NCBI GenBank assembly: GCA_017443145.1
Contig: JAFSPA010000018.1
Location: 1 to 38,446 of the forward strand
Direction: 5' to 3'
DNA from: Paludibacteraceae bacterium
GTDB taxonomy: Bacteria > Bacteroidota > Bacteroidia > Bacteroidales > Paludibacteraceae
DNA length: 38,446 nucleotides
Below the pieces are notes generated by a model. It worked only from the letters and a program-made list of their open reading frames with translations. It ran no database searches and was not told the origin of the DNA. Position numbers and translations under genes: made by a program. Positions 31,326 through 38,446 of this stretch are shown one piece after another (the first letter of the stretch is position 1; every line of letters starts with the position of its first letter).

Positions 31326-33086
31326 ATGATTAAACATGTGTTGTCCATATTAGTAGCTCTTTTTCTCTGTTCTGTTACGCTGTTTGCAGACCTTAGAAGT
31401 GATAGCGAATTATTGGTTGATAGCGCCTATTCACAGGCGATGTCGGGCAATCTGCCTCATGCGGTTGCGATTAATATGGAAGGTTTGCAAGCCGTTCCGG
31501 AGGACTCGATGGCGATTCGATGTGAGTTTTACTCATGCTTATTATATTGTTATCATCGTCTTGGTGACTATGAGCAGGCGCTTCATTATGGCGAATTATG
31601 TTTGCAGTTTGATGAAGAGCAGGGTGATGCTGTTAATTTGTCCGCATCGTTAGGTAACTTGGCAGGCATCTATTCCTCTGCCGGTCATCATGATATAGCA
31701 ATTGATTATTTAGAGCGTTCTATCGCGATTGAGCGACAATTGCTCCTTACCGACTCTACGCATACGCCCAAGTCGATGGCTATTCGAAAAGCGATGTTAG
31801 GCGAAGTGCTATTAGCAAAGAAGCAAGACTTACCTCGTGCTTTGGCGTTGACGCAGGAGGCATTGGCTATTGATGAGTCGTTGGGGCGGCGCGTACAAGT
31901 CGGTATGCGTTTGGCGCAGATGGGGAATATTTATCAAGCTATGGGTCAGTCAGTTAGTGCTCGTCAATGTACAACGGAAGCGTTAGCGATTGCCAAGGAA
32001 ACGAATAATCGTATGACCGAGGTGCTTTGTTTGTTGCAATTAGGTCGATACGAAGAAGTTGCTACTATTTCTCATCAGTTAGGGCTCCGTAAGCAGGAGT
32101 ATGAAGCATGTGATCGGCTTTATGCACAAAAGAAAGCGGCAGGACAAACGGCGGAAGCATTACGATGGTTAGAGCGTGCGCGGAAGTTACATGGTGAGAT
32201 TATGAACGAAGAGAGTCAGCGGCAGCTTACTATTGCGCAGGTGCGTTATGACTCTTTCCGCAAGGAGAAGCAATTGCTTGAACAACAGCAAGAACTGCAG
32301 GCTAAACAAGCGCGTGAACGGGCACTTATCATGCTTGTTTCGTTAGCGTTATTGATTGTAGTATTGCTGATAGTTGTCGTTATCTTGTTGCGTCATCGCA
32401 AGCGCGCTATTGAGCAATCGGCAGCAGAGAAAGCGCGGCAGTATAGTATTTTAAGTCACGACTTAAAGAACCCTATCGTAGCCCAGCGCAATCTCTTGGC
32501 GCAACTCTACGCGGACTATGCGCATTATTCGTCCGAAGAGGTGCAACAGTATTTAGGTCAGTTGCTTGCAGCCGGAGACGGGCAGTTGGATTTGCTGCAT
32601 AACTTGCAAGAGATGGTGCAATTGAACCGCAAGTTGCGTTCTATTCATCCTATTCGGTTGGATGTGAGTGCGTTATTGCGTGAAGCGATTGCGGATGTAC
32701 AAAGTGCAGCCATGCTCAAGGCGATTAAGTTTGACGTTCGCGCAGAGCGGATGTTAGTCACCGTTGACCGCGACTCGTTGCGCACCGTTTTCCGCAATCT
32801 ATTGAGTAATGCGATTAAGTTCTCGCCCAAAGGCAGCACGATAGAAGTGGGTACGATTGCGCCCAATAAAGTCTTTGTGCGTGATTATGGAATAGGAATG
32901 AGTGAAGCCCAAAAGCAAGCGATTCTCTCCGCCACCATGCAAGTGCGTTCGACTATTGGTACGGAAGGGGAAAGTGGTACCGGATTAGGACTTTTACTCT
33001 GCCGTGAACTTCTTCGATTGAATAATGCTACTTTAGACATAGAGTCAATACCGGGAAAAGGAACCACAATTACTTGTCAGATATGA
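31326..33086 (+). CDS. TPR-containing membrane sensor histidine kinase, 586 aa
   Basis: Signal peptide (about 1-21), periplasmic tetratricopeptide repeats (about 30-290), coiled coil (about 295-330), one membrane helix (332-356), then HisKA with phospho-acceptor His378 in LSHDLKNP. The GHKL ATPase follows with NLLSNAIKFSP (N box), RDYGIGMS (G1) and GTGLGLLLC (G2). This is the Bacteroidetes TPR-kinase architecture. The TPR region probably senses a protein or peptide in the periplasm. The response regulator gene starts in an ATGA overlap with its stop. Base composition is more AT-rich than in genes to the left, a possible sign of different history. Confidence 0.93.
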   Translation: MIKHVLSILVALFLCSVTLFADLRSDSELLVDSAYSQAMSGNLPHAVAINMEGLQAVPEDSMAIRCEFYSCLLYCYHRLGDYEQALHYGELCLQFDEEQGDAVNLSASLGNLAGIYSSAGHHDIAIDYLERSIAIERQLLLTDSTHTPKSMAIRKAMLGEVLLAKKQDLPRALALTQEALAIDESLGRRVQVGMRLAQMGNIYQAMGQSVSARQCTTEALAIAKETNNRMTEVLCLLQLGRYEEVATISHQLGLRKQEYEACDRLYAQKKAAGQTAEALRWLERARKLHGEIMNEESQRQLTIAQVRYDSFRKEKQLLEQQQELQAKQARERALIMLVSLALLIVVLLIVVVILLRHRKRAIEQSAAEKARQYSILSHDLKNPIVAQRNLLAQLYADYAHYSSEEVQQYLGQLLAAGDGQLDLLHNLQEMVQLNRKLRSIHPIRLDVSALLREAIADVQSAAMLKAIKFDVRAERMLVTVDRDSLRTVFRNLLSNAIKFSPKGSTIEVGTIAPNKVFVRDYGIGMSEAQKQAILSATMQVRSTIGTEGESGTGLGLLLCRELLRLNNATLDIESIPGKGTTITCQI

Positions 33087-33709
33087 ACATAGCTCTTTTA
33101 GATGATCACCAATTTGTGCGTATCGGCGTTGCTACCACTTTGCGCAACACAAAGCATACGATAACGATTAGTGTTGCAACAGCAGATGAGTTATTTAATG
33201 CGTTGCTTCAAGGCCACTCCTTTGATATTTTGCTTTTAGATATTCTCTTGCCGGGTATGAACGGTATTGAGGTAGCGAAGCGGATGCGTAGCGAGTACCC
33301 GAAGATTAAGATTATCGTTTTGTCGGTTGATTCTCGAGAGTACACTCTTATTCAGTTGCTGCAAATCGGCATAGATGGTTTTGTGAGCAAGCGTGGCACG
33401 CAGGATGAAGTTGTTCGCGCAATTGATTGCGTGGAGAACGGAGTGCCTTTCTATGGCCGCGATATTGCTATTTTGATTCGCGATATCTCAGACGCTAAAC
33501 TCAATAAGCAGAATACAGCAGCTCTCACAAAGCGTGAATTGGAGATTATTCAGGCTTGTTGCGACGGACTTTTAGGCAAGGAGATTGCTGAAAAACTGAA
33601 TATCTCGTTGCGGGCTGTCAATAGTCATAAGACGAATATATTCAATAAGTTAGGCATCTCGTCTTCCGTGGAGTTGGTGCGTTTTGCTATAGAACACGGC
33701 ATTATCTGA
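33083..33709 (+). CDS. LuxR/NarL-type response regulator, 208 aa
   Basis: The receiver domain (1-120) has the acidic pair Asp7-Asp8, phospho-acceptor Asp53 in LLLDILLPG and the conserved lysine in VSKRG (about 103). The C-terminal LuxR helix-turn-helix is LTKRELEIIQ...GLLGKEIAEKLNIS...VNSHKTNIFNKLG. The ATG at 33083, part of the ATGA overlap with the kinase gene, is chosen over a TTG three codons earlier. It is the cognate partner of the upstream kinase. A plausible target is the secreted-protein gene downstream, whose -33 region matches that of this operon. Confidence 0.95.
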   Translation: MNIALLDDHQFVRIGVATTLRNTKHTITISVATADELFNALLQGHSFDILLLDILLPGMNGIEVAKRMRSEYPKIKIIVLSVDSREYTLIQLLQIGIDGFVSKRGTQDEVVRAIDCVENGVPFYGRDIAILIRDISDAKLNKQNTAALTKRELEIIQACCDGLLGKEIAEKLNISLRAVNSHKTNIFNKLGISSSVELVRFAIEHGII

Positions 33710-33810
33710 TCATCCTTCCTTATCCACCTCAGCTTGCGAGAGTTTCTAATCAATGGATTATAACTATACCCGAATCACAGTGATGAAGGTAAAAATGCGA
33801 GTATTAGGTA

Positions 33811-33842
33811 CTTGCGTACGTGCGCGAAAAGCAGTACCTTTG
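33811..33842 (+). promoter_or_regulatory. promoter of the 322-aa secreted protein
   Basis: CTTG (33811-33814) inside TTAGGTACTTGCG, 20-nt spacer, TACCTTTG (33835-33842) in AAAAGCAGTACCTTTGCAGCG. It lies within the longer open frame that begins at 33753, which shows that frame is not the true start. Confidence 0.75.
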
Positions 33843-33902
33843 CAGCGTCAAATGACGCTGCTTTTTTATGCCTGTAAGTTTAACCCTTTAAATTATAATC
33901 GT

Positions 33903-34871
33903 ATGAAGAAATTTTGCTCTCTTGTTCTTTTTGCGCTTTGCGCAATGAGTCTGTTTGCAACGCCGGAAGGTGCGTTGCCTAAAGTGTTTACCGTTGCTGC
34001 AAATAAGCAGGTGTATTTTTCTAACGGTAATTTGCAGATTAAGCCCTATGAGTATCTTTGGCGTTTTGCTCCCTATCAGTATGAGATAGCCGGAAATGAC
34101 AATGCCCTCATAGCAGGTAGTGCTTCTGTTTTCATTGACTTATTTGGTTGGGCAACCAGTGGCTGGGTTTTAAGTACTGCCGTTGCTCACATGCCCTGGG
34201 ATGCTTCTACTAACGATGCGGACTACATCCTTGGAAATGATTTTCACCTTGGTATGACCGGTGATAATGCGAATGCGGACTGGGGTGTAGAGAACGCTAT
34301 CAGTAATGGTGGAAGCAAAGTCGGATTATGGCGCACCTTGACCGCGGACGAGTGGGAGTTCCTTCTCTTTGACCGTGATGATGCAGAGAATAAGTGTGCC
34401 ATCGGAATGGTTGGGGATGTGCATGGATTGATTATCCTTCCTGATAATTTTGAACTCCCTTCCGGATTGAAATGGAATGGTGCTGCAACTTCTTGGGACG
34501 CGAATCGTTATGCGCAATCTAAGAACGAGTGGGATAAGATGGATGCAGCGGGTGCGCTCTTCTTGCCCTGTGCCGGTGCGCGTACCGGTACGGAAGTAAA
34601 TGGTATCAATTATTATGGTGGATATTGGTCAACCGATTATTTTGATCAGAACACAGCCAGTGCATTAGTATTTGATGAGACAAGTATCGATGTTAATGGC
34701 TTATATCGTTCTCAGGGTTATTCCGTTCGTTTGGTACAAGACGCAGAGCCGCAAGGCATCAACCAAGTACAAAGCAACAAAGTGCAAGGTACAAAGGTGC
34801 TTCGCAACGGCATGCTCTATTTGATGTACAATGGGACAATGTACAATGTACAAGGTGCAGAGGTGAAATAA
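33903..34871 (+). CDS. secreted protein with C-terminal tail, 322 aa
   Basis: Signal peptide MKKFCSLVLFALCAMSLFA, then a domain beginning KVFTVAANKQVYFSNGNLQ. This kind of start is common in secreted Bacteroidales proteins related to the Fibrobacter major paralogous domain (VFDIFGW/DLFGW, LWRTLTADEWEFLL and the C-terminal YWSTDYF...SVRLVQD pattern). The last 24 residues (KVLRNGMLYLM...MYNVQGAEVK) match the tail of the 1101-aa protein, so a shared sorting or anchoring signal is likely. Much of the tail and the linker before it is encoded by GTACAAA/T heptads. It lies right after the two-component genes. Exact function unknown. Confidence 0.8.
   Translation: MKKFCSLVLFALCAMSLFATPEGALPKVFTVAANKQVYFSNGNLQIKPYEYLWRFAPYQYEIAGNDNALIAGSASVFIDLFGWATSGWVLSTAVAHMPWDASTNDADYILGNDFHLGMTGDNANADWGVENAISNGGSKVGLWRTLTADEWEFLLFDRDDAENKCAIGMVGDVHGLIILPDNFELPSGLKWNGAATSWDANRYAQSKNEWDKMDAAGALFLPCAGARTGTEVNGINYYGGYWSTDYFDQNTASALVFDETSIDVNGLYRSQGYSVRLVQDAEPQGINQVQSNKVQGTKVLRNGMLYLMYNGTMYNVQGAEVK
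34767..34861. repeat. GTACAAA/GTACAAT heptad arrays encoding a protein tail
   Basis: Two blocks: GTACAAA, GCAACAAA, GTGCAAG, GTACAAA (34767-34795) and GTACAAT, GGGACAAT, GTACAAT, GTACAAG, GTGCAGA (34826-34861). They are mostly 7-bp units with two 8-bp ones, in frame with the 322-aa gene. Confidence 0.7.
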
Positions 34872-34910
34872 ACTGACTACTGAATACTGATAAACTGAAT
34901 ACTGAATACT
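34872..34910. repeat. ACTGAAT heptad array directly after the 322-aa gene stop
   Basis: ACTGACT, ACTGAAT, ACTGATA, AACTGAAT, ACTGAAT and a partial ACT start at the first base after the stop codon and run to within 17 nt of the next gene. Confidence 0.8.
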
Positions 34911-34926
34911 TTAAACAATTACTATT

Positions 34927-37900
34927 ATGAAAAAAAGATTTCTTTCTTGGGCTTTGGCGCTATGCGCGCTGATGGTTTCCATTCCCGCAAAGGCGAAGGT
35001 CGTTAACGTCAGTACGTATGACGAATTAATAACCGCGTTCACTAATGGGAAAGACCCGGCATCTCCCAATATTTCTCTAACAAACCAAGATACTATCCGC
35101 TTGACTGCCGATATTACATTTTCTTTAGGAATAGATGCCAATTACACTCTAAACGTTTATGCCGGAACAACACGTACGTTGGATTTAAACGGATATACAT
35201 TAAAACATCTTGTTGTCAATACGGCTCCATTTGCACGTATAATAACTATGTTCAATAATACTACGTTGAACATTTGCGATAGTAGAGGTACCGGTCGTAT
35301 GATTAATGATTGCCATGCCAACTTTTCCTTAGCCTCAAATCCTGAACATTTTGATTGTTCTTCATTTGGCATTAATTCTGCATGTGTCGCTAATAGTTAT
35401 GACACGAGAGATGACATAGCAACAAAAAATTGTGTTGTCAACATTTATGGTGGAAAACTGATAGCACAAAATTATGGCAATCAAGATGCAGAATGTAGTG
35501 CTATACAGGGTTTTCCGACAATTGTCCCCAATGTAAAGTCTTTCGACTTGTTATCCTCTAATCTTCTTTATTCCGGAGGAGGACATGTGGAAGCACCTAA
35601 TATGACGGTGAACTTATATGGAGGTTCGGCTAATATACTATATAGTAAAACATTTACAATAGAGACATATGTGGAATCTTATGATGCAATACTAGCGTTA
35701 AAAGTATCCATGAATCCTTCACAATGGTCTTATTATGAGCCACAATTAGAGCGAGTGTATGTCAAATACACAGGCAATCCAATGAACATTAATCTCTATG
35801 GAGGTTCTATCGGAACAGAAATGATGGCTGTCCCTGCTTTAACATACCCCAAAGGCTTCTCCGGCACTTTGAAAGATGGTACGATCTACGGTATCGCTTC
35901 GGAGGATCACCTCAATAATTTCAACGCCGTGGCAGACGGCGTGAAGGTCTATCTGAACGGCACGCAGACTACGGTTAATGCCCTTAAGACGCAAGACCTG
36001 AACGACAAAACCGTCCGCTTTTCCTATGAGCCGGAGATTTCTGTTTCGGGAGTAGAGGTAACGAAAGACAACTGCACCGATATTATGCCGTGGGAGGAGT
36101 TCAAGGCTTCCTTTGACTACGCCACCAATACCCTCTATCTCAAGACCCTTTCCAATCCGACCAATGTGCTGAACGGTATTCAGTTTGCGGATTTTGATTT
36201 AAGAATCGTCGTGGACGGCTACTGGCGCATTAACGGTTCTATCGTCGGCACCAACGGCGACCTCACCATCACTTCGAACCATTTTGCATTGACCGAAGAA
36301 GATGGCGACGCATTAGTAATGAAGCCGGGCGACAACACCGCTATCACGCTGTCCGGACACTGCCTGACGCTCACCAACCGCGTGCGGCTGTTATGCTACA
36401 ACAATGAGAGCGGTCATACGCCGCAATCCGCTGTCAAATGTCACGATATGTGGGTCAATAACAGCTGGTTCGACGCATGGGGAAAGAAACCGATTGTAGA
36501 TTGTACCTATGGCAGTGTCGTCAATGCTACCATCAAAACCGGTTCGTTCAAGAATAGCGATGTCATTCAGGTGGAGCCGAATATCACCAAATATGTCGTT
36601 TGGGTGGATGTGAATGATAAATCTGCCGGAACAGTTACAGGCGACGGATTAGTTAATGAAGGCGTTTCGCATACCGTTACTGCTACTCCAAAGAGCGGCT
36701 ATCACTTCCTTCGCTGGTCCAACGGTGTGACCGAGAACCCTTATACCTTCGTCGTGACACAAGACACCGTCCTGACTGCTATCTTCGAAGCCGATGTAGT
36801 TATCAATTACTACGATATCAACGTCGTTTCGGAGGACGAGACGATGGGTACGGTTTCCGGCGGCGGCACGCATATAGAGCAAGGTCAAACCGTCACCATC
36901 ACCGCTACGCCGAACGAAGGGTATCAGTTCCTCTATTGGACTACCGCGGACGGACAGGTACAAGGCGCTATCTCGCAATGGACGGCAACCAAAGACGAAA
37001 CGCTCATAGCCCATTTCCGTGTAGCTCCGCCCGCTGACGCGTACAATCTTTGGGTTTGCGGTACGCAGGTAACAGGCTCCAACTCTGCCGATATCCTCGG
37101 TGACGGCGTCTGGTGCTACGACCACGCTACACGTACACTTTCTACCATGAAGATGGCGACGTACACTATCGAGAACCACGGTTTCATTGAGGATTGGGTT
37201 ACCGATGCAGGCTCGCTGACCGTCGTCTTCAACCACTTGATTGATGCTACCTGTACGACGACGGACAACGTGATCCGCACGGCTATCGTCAGCACGAAAG
37301 GAATGACCTTCACCGGTTCGGCGTACAACGGACCTTCGGTTACTGCGAAAAACATGTACGTGGCTAATTTCAGCGATGTCTTTACCATCACCGGACATAT
37401 CACGGCATGGCTCTATCTGCAGAACACTACGGATTTCGGTAGAAATTATTTTACCACCGCTATCTTGCTTGCAGGCAAAACGCCTTCGCTGGTAGTGAAC
37501 GGAGCAAACCTCGAGGTGCTTTCCGGTGTTGGAGAATCAACGGGCTACAAAGTGTCCAACAAGACAGATCAGGCAGCCAACCTCAGTTTGATTAACGCCG
37601 TCGTGGACGATGGTTCAATCAGTGCCAAGTCGCTCTATATATCCGACAACTCGCCCAAATACGAGATCAACTACCTCACGCCGTCGATTGAGAGCCTCTG
37701 CGCCGTAGGCGGTTTCAATAACTATTTCGAAGGTACGTACGTCACGCTCCGTGCTTATCCGGCTACGGGATATAAGTTTGTCAGCTGGTCTGACGGCAAC
37801 ACTGATAATCCGCGTTATATGGTTATGCCGGCTCAGAATGTTTATCTCGACCCGATCGTAGAAGTGGACGATAGCCAGACACCGAAAGGCGCTATCATCA

Positions 37901-38232
37901 ATGCTTCCGCTACCGAAGGACAAGGTTCGATCGCTGACTTCACCTCCGGATGGTATGCCGAAGGTACAGAACTGACCATCACCGCCGTGGCAGCCGAAGG
38001 CTATACCTTCGTTCAGTGGTCTGACGGCGAGGTTGCTAACCCGTACTTCATCACGGTTGAAGATAAGAAGAATATCAATATCACCGCAATGTTTGAACCT
38101 ACTGCCACCGCGGTTAACAACGTTGAGAGCCAAAAGTCCAATGTGGAAGTACAAAAGATTCTGCGCAACGGCATCCTCTTCATCGAACGTAATGGCAAAA
38201 TCTTCAACGCCCAAGGCACAAGAGTAAAATAA
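34927..38232 (+). CDS. large secreted surface protein with beta-helix region, repeats and C-terminal tail, 1101 aa
   Basis: After a signal peptide (about 1-23, ending IPAKA) comes a beta-helix-like part (about 45-310) with recurrent N-(I/L)YGG turns. Two modules follow that resemble each other (about 375-550 and 700-900), recalling carbohydrate-binding repeats. Four InlB-B-type/Big-like repeats are recognised by GY.F..W.(D/N)G (about 560-620, 635-695, 925-980, 985-1045). The tail KILRNGILFIERNGKIFNAQGTRVK matches that of the preceding protein. Codons 1-305 are AT-rich (some 60-bp lines near 28 percent GC), while the rest is close to 50 percent, an abrupt change near 35850. Likely exported adhesin or glycan-binding protein; the next terminator is at 38252. 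Confidence 0.85.
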   Translation: MKKRFLSWALALCALMVSIPAKAKVVNVSTYDELITAFTNGKDPASPNISLTNQDTIRLTADITFSLGIDANYTLNVYAGTTRTLDLNGYTLKHLVVNTAPFARIITMFNNTTLNICDSRGTGRMINDCHANFSLASNPEHFDCSSFGINSACVANSYDTRDDIATKNCVVNIYGGKLIAQNYGNQDAECSAIQGFPTIVPNVKSFDLLSSNLLYSGGGHVEAPNMTVNLYGGSANILYSKTFTIETYVESYDAILALKVSMNPSQWSYYEPQLERVYVKYTGNPMNINLYGGSIGTEMMAVPALTYPKGFSGTLKDGTIYGIASEDHLNNFNAVADGVKVYLNGTQTTVNALKTQDLNDKTVRFSYEPEISVSGVEVTKDNCTDIMPWEEFKASFDYATNTLYLKTLSNPTNVLNGIQFADFDLRIVVDGYWRINGSIVGTNGDLTITSNHFALTEEDGDALVMKPGDNTAITLSGHCLTLTNRVRLLCYNNESGHTPQSAVKCHDMWVNNSWFDAWGKKPIVDCTYGSVVNATIKTGSFKNSDVIQVEPNITKYVVWVDVNDKSAGTVTGDGLVNEGVSHTVTATPKSGYHFLRWSNGVTENPYTFVVTQDTVLTAIFEADVVINYYDINVVSEDETMGTVSGGGTHIEQGQTVTITATPNEGYQFLYWTTADGQVQGAISQWTATKDETLIAHFRVAPPADAYNLWVCGTQVTGSNSADILGDGVWCYDHATRTLSTMKMATYTIENHGFIEDWVTDAGSLTVVFNHLIDATCTTTDNVIRTAIVSTKGMTFTGSAYNGPSVTAKNMYVANFSDVFTITGHITAWLYLQNTTDFGRNYFTTAILLAGKTPSLVVNGANLEVLSGVGESTGYKVSNKTDQAANLSLINAVVDDGSISAKSLYISDNSPKYEINYLTPSIESLCAVGGFNNYFEGTYVTLRAYPATGYKFVSWSDGNTDNPRYMVMPAQNVYLDPIVEVDDSQTPKGAIINASATEGQGSIADFTSGWYAEGTELTITAVAAEGYTFVQWSDGEVANPYFITVEDKKNINITAMFEPTATAVNNVESQKSNVEVQKILRNGILFIERNGKIFNAQGTRVK
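38133..38160. repeat. degenerate 4 x 7-bp array before the C-terminal tail
   Basis: AAAGTCC, AATGTGG, AAGTACA and AAAGATT. The encoded VESQKSNVEVQK closely matches the VESQKSKVES made by the perfect AAAGTCR array in the SpoIIE gene at 4020. Confidence 0.5.
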
Positions 38233-38251
38233 CAAACCCCAACCCCCAAAC

Positions 38252-38288
38252 AAAAAAGTGCAGGTTCCCCAAAAACTTGCACTTTTTT
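38252..38288 (+). terminator. intrinsic terminator after the 1101-aa gene
   Basis: AAAAAAGTGCA (38252-38262) and TGCACTTTTTT (38278-38288) form an 11-bp stem with a T-run, a further member of the AAAGTGC terminator family. Confidence 0.85.
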
Positions 38289-38314
38289 CGCTACGGATAC
38301 GCAAGGTGACTTTT

Positions 38315-38446
38315 CCTAAATAGTGTTGACAGTTTTTTACTTATTTTAACTAAATTACTTGTCACTCTCCTGGAATCTGTTTACACTTTCCTAAAAGAGT
38401 TTACAGTTGTACTAAATTTGTTGACATCCATCCTAAATTGGTTGAC
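38315..38446. repeat. degenerate ~21-bp direct repeats reaching the window edge
   Basis: The core GTTKACA recurs at 38325, 38358 (weak, CTTGTCA), 38379, 38399, 38420 and 38441. Spacings are 33, 21, 20, 21 and 21 bp, and each core is preceded 8-9 bp earlier by CTAAA (CTGGA in one unit). The array continues past the window. It could be transposase-binding repeats at the end of an IS21-like element, replication iterons or a regulator array. Confidence 0.7.

Noticed and set aside
33753..33902. 50-codon N-terminal extension of the 322-aa secreted protein
   Set aside because: A good promoter sits inside it, and the signal peptide begins at 33903.
38315..38446. CRISPR array
   Set aside because: The repeats are short, degenerate and only 20-21 bp apart, with no unique spacers of 30 bp or more and no cas genes.

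Overview
The window looks like a chromosomal segment of an uncultured member of the Bacteroidota, probably order Bacteroidales. The main evidence is seen directly: eight or nine start regions carry the Bacteroidota promoter (TTTG or CTTG, 19-20 nt, then TAnnTTTG), Shine-Dalgarno sequences are mostly absent, and the gene set fits the phylum (DUF4924 and probable DUF4290 proteins, a GT3-like glycogen synthase, a C69 dipeptidase, secreted proteins sharing a short C-terminal tail). GC is near 50 percent apart from AT-richer patches.

Layout. 1-1000: two small orphan genes (lipoprotein, basic 104-aa protein) among hairpins. 1135-8423: one co-directional run behind a single recognisable promoter: PreA-like dehydrogenase, SpoIIE phosphatase/anti-sigma-type kinase fusion, STAS protein, RelA-type alarmone synthetase, APH-like kinase, MESH1-type HD hydrolase and tyrosine phosphatase. 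8424-12885 (minus): rplY-pth-LTA-synthase-like sulfatase-Hsp15-DUF4924-nth, every junction overlapping. 13108-14567 (minus): tRNA-Gln(UUG) and tyrS. 14909-18986: C69 dipeptidase, glycogen synthase, duplicated-domain lipoprotein. 19019-20735: IscU-like/GGGtGRT pair. 20807-23150: MATE transporter and adenosine deaminase. 23270-27938: secreted EEP phosphatase, DUF4290-like, prs, M28 lipoprotein, sufC and an unusually short sufD-like gene. 27897-29762 (minus): polyprenyl diphosphate synthase and a compact aroC. 30034-34871: tocopherol-cyclase-like protein, TPR histidine kinase with LuxR-type regulator, secreted protein. 34927-38232: a 1101-aa surface protein. 38315-38446: a degenerate 21-bp repeat array running off the edge.

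Two things stand out. First, the 2691-8423 cassette puts all three parts of a partner-switching module (RsbU-like and RsbW-like domains fused, then an RsbV-like STAS protein) in line with separate alarmone synthetase and hydrolase genes, suggesting coupled stress signalling. Second, short arrays of 7-bp words, often exactly 4 x 7 = 28 bp and each built from a different heptamer, occur at about ten places. They sit at gene junctions, where they supply stop and start codons, and inside reading frames. They also encode parts of the C-terminal tails of both large secreted proteins. No CRISPR array, rRNA or complete insertion sequence was seen.
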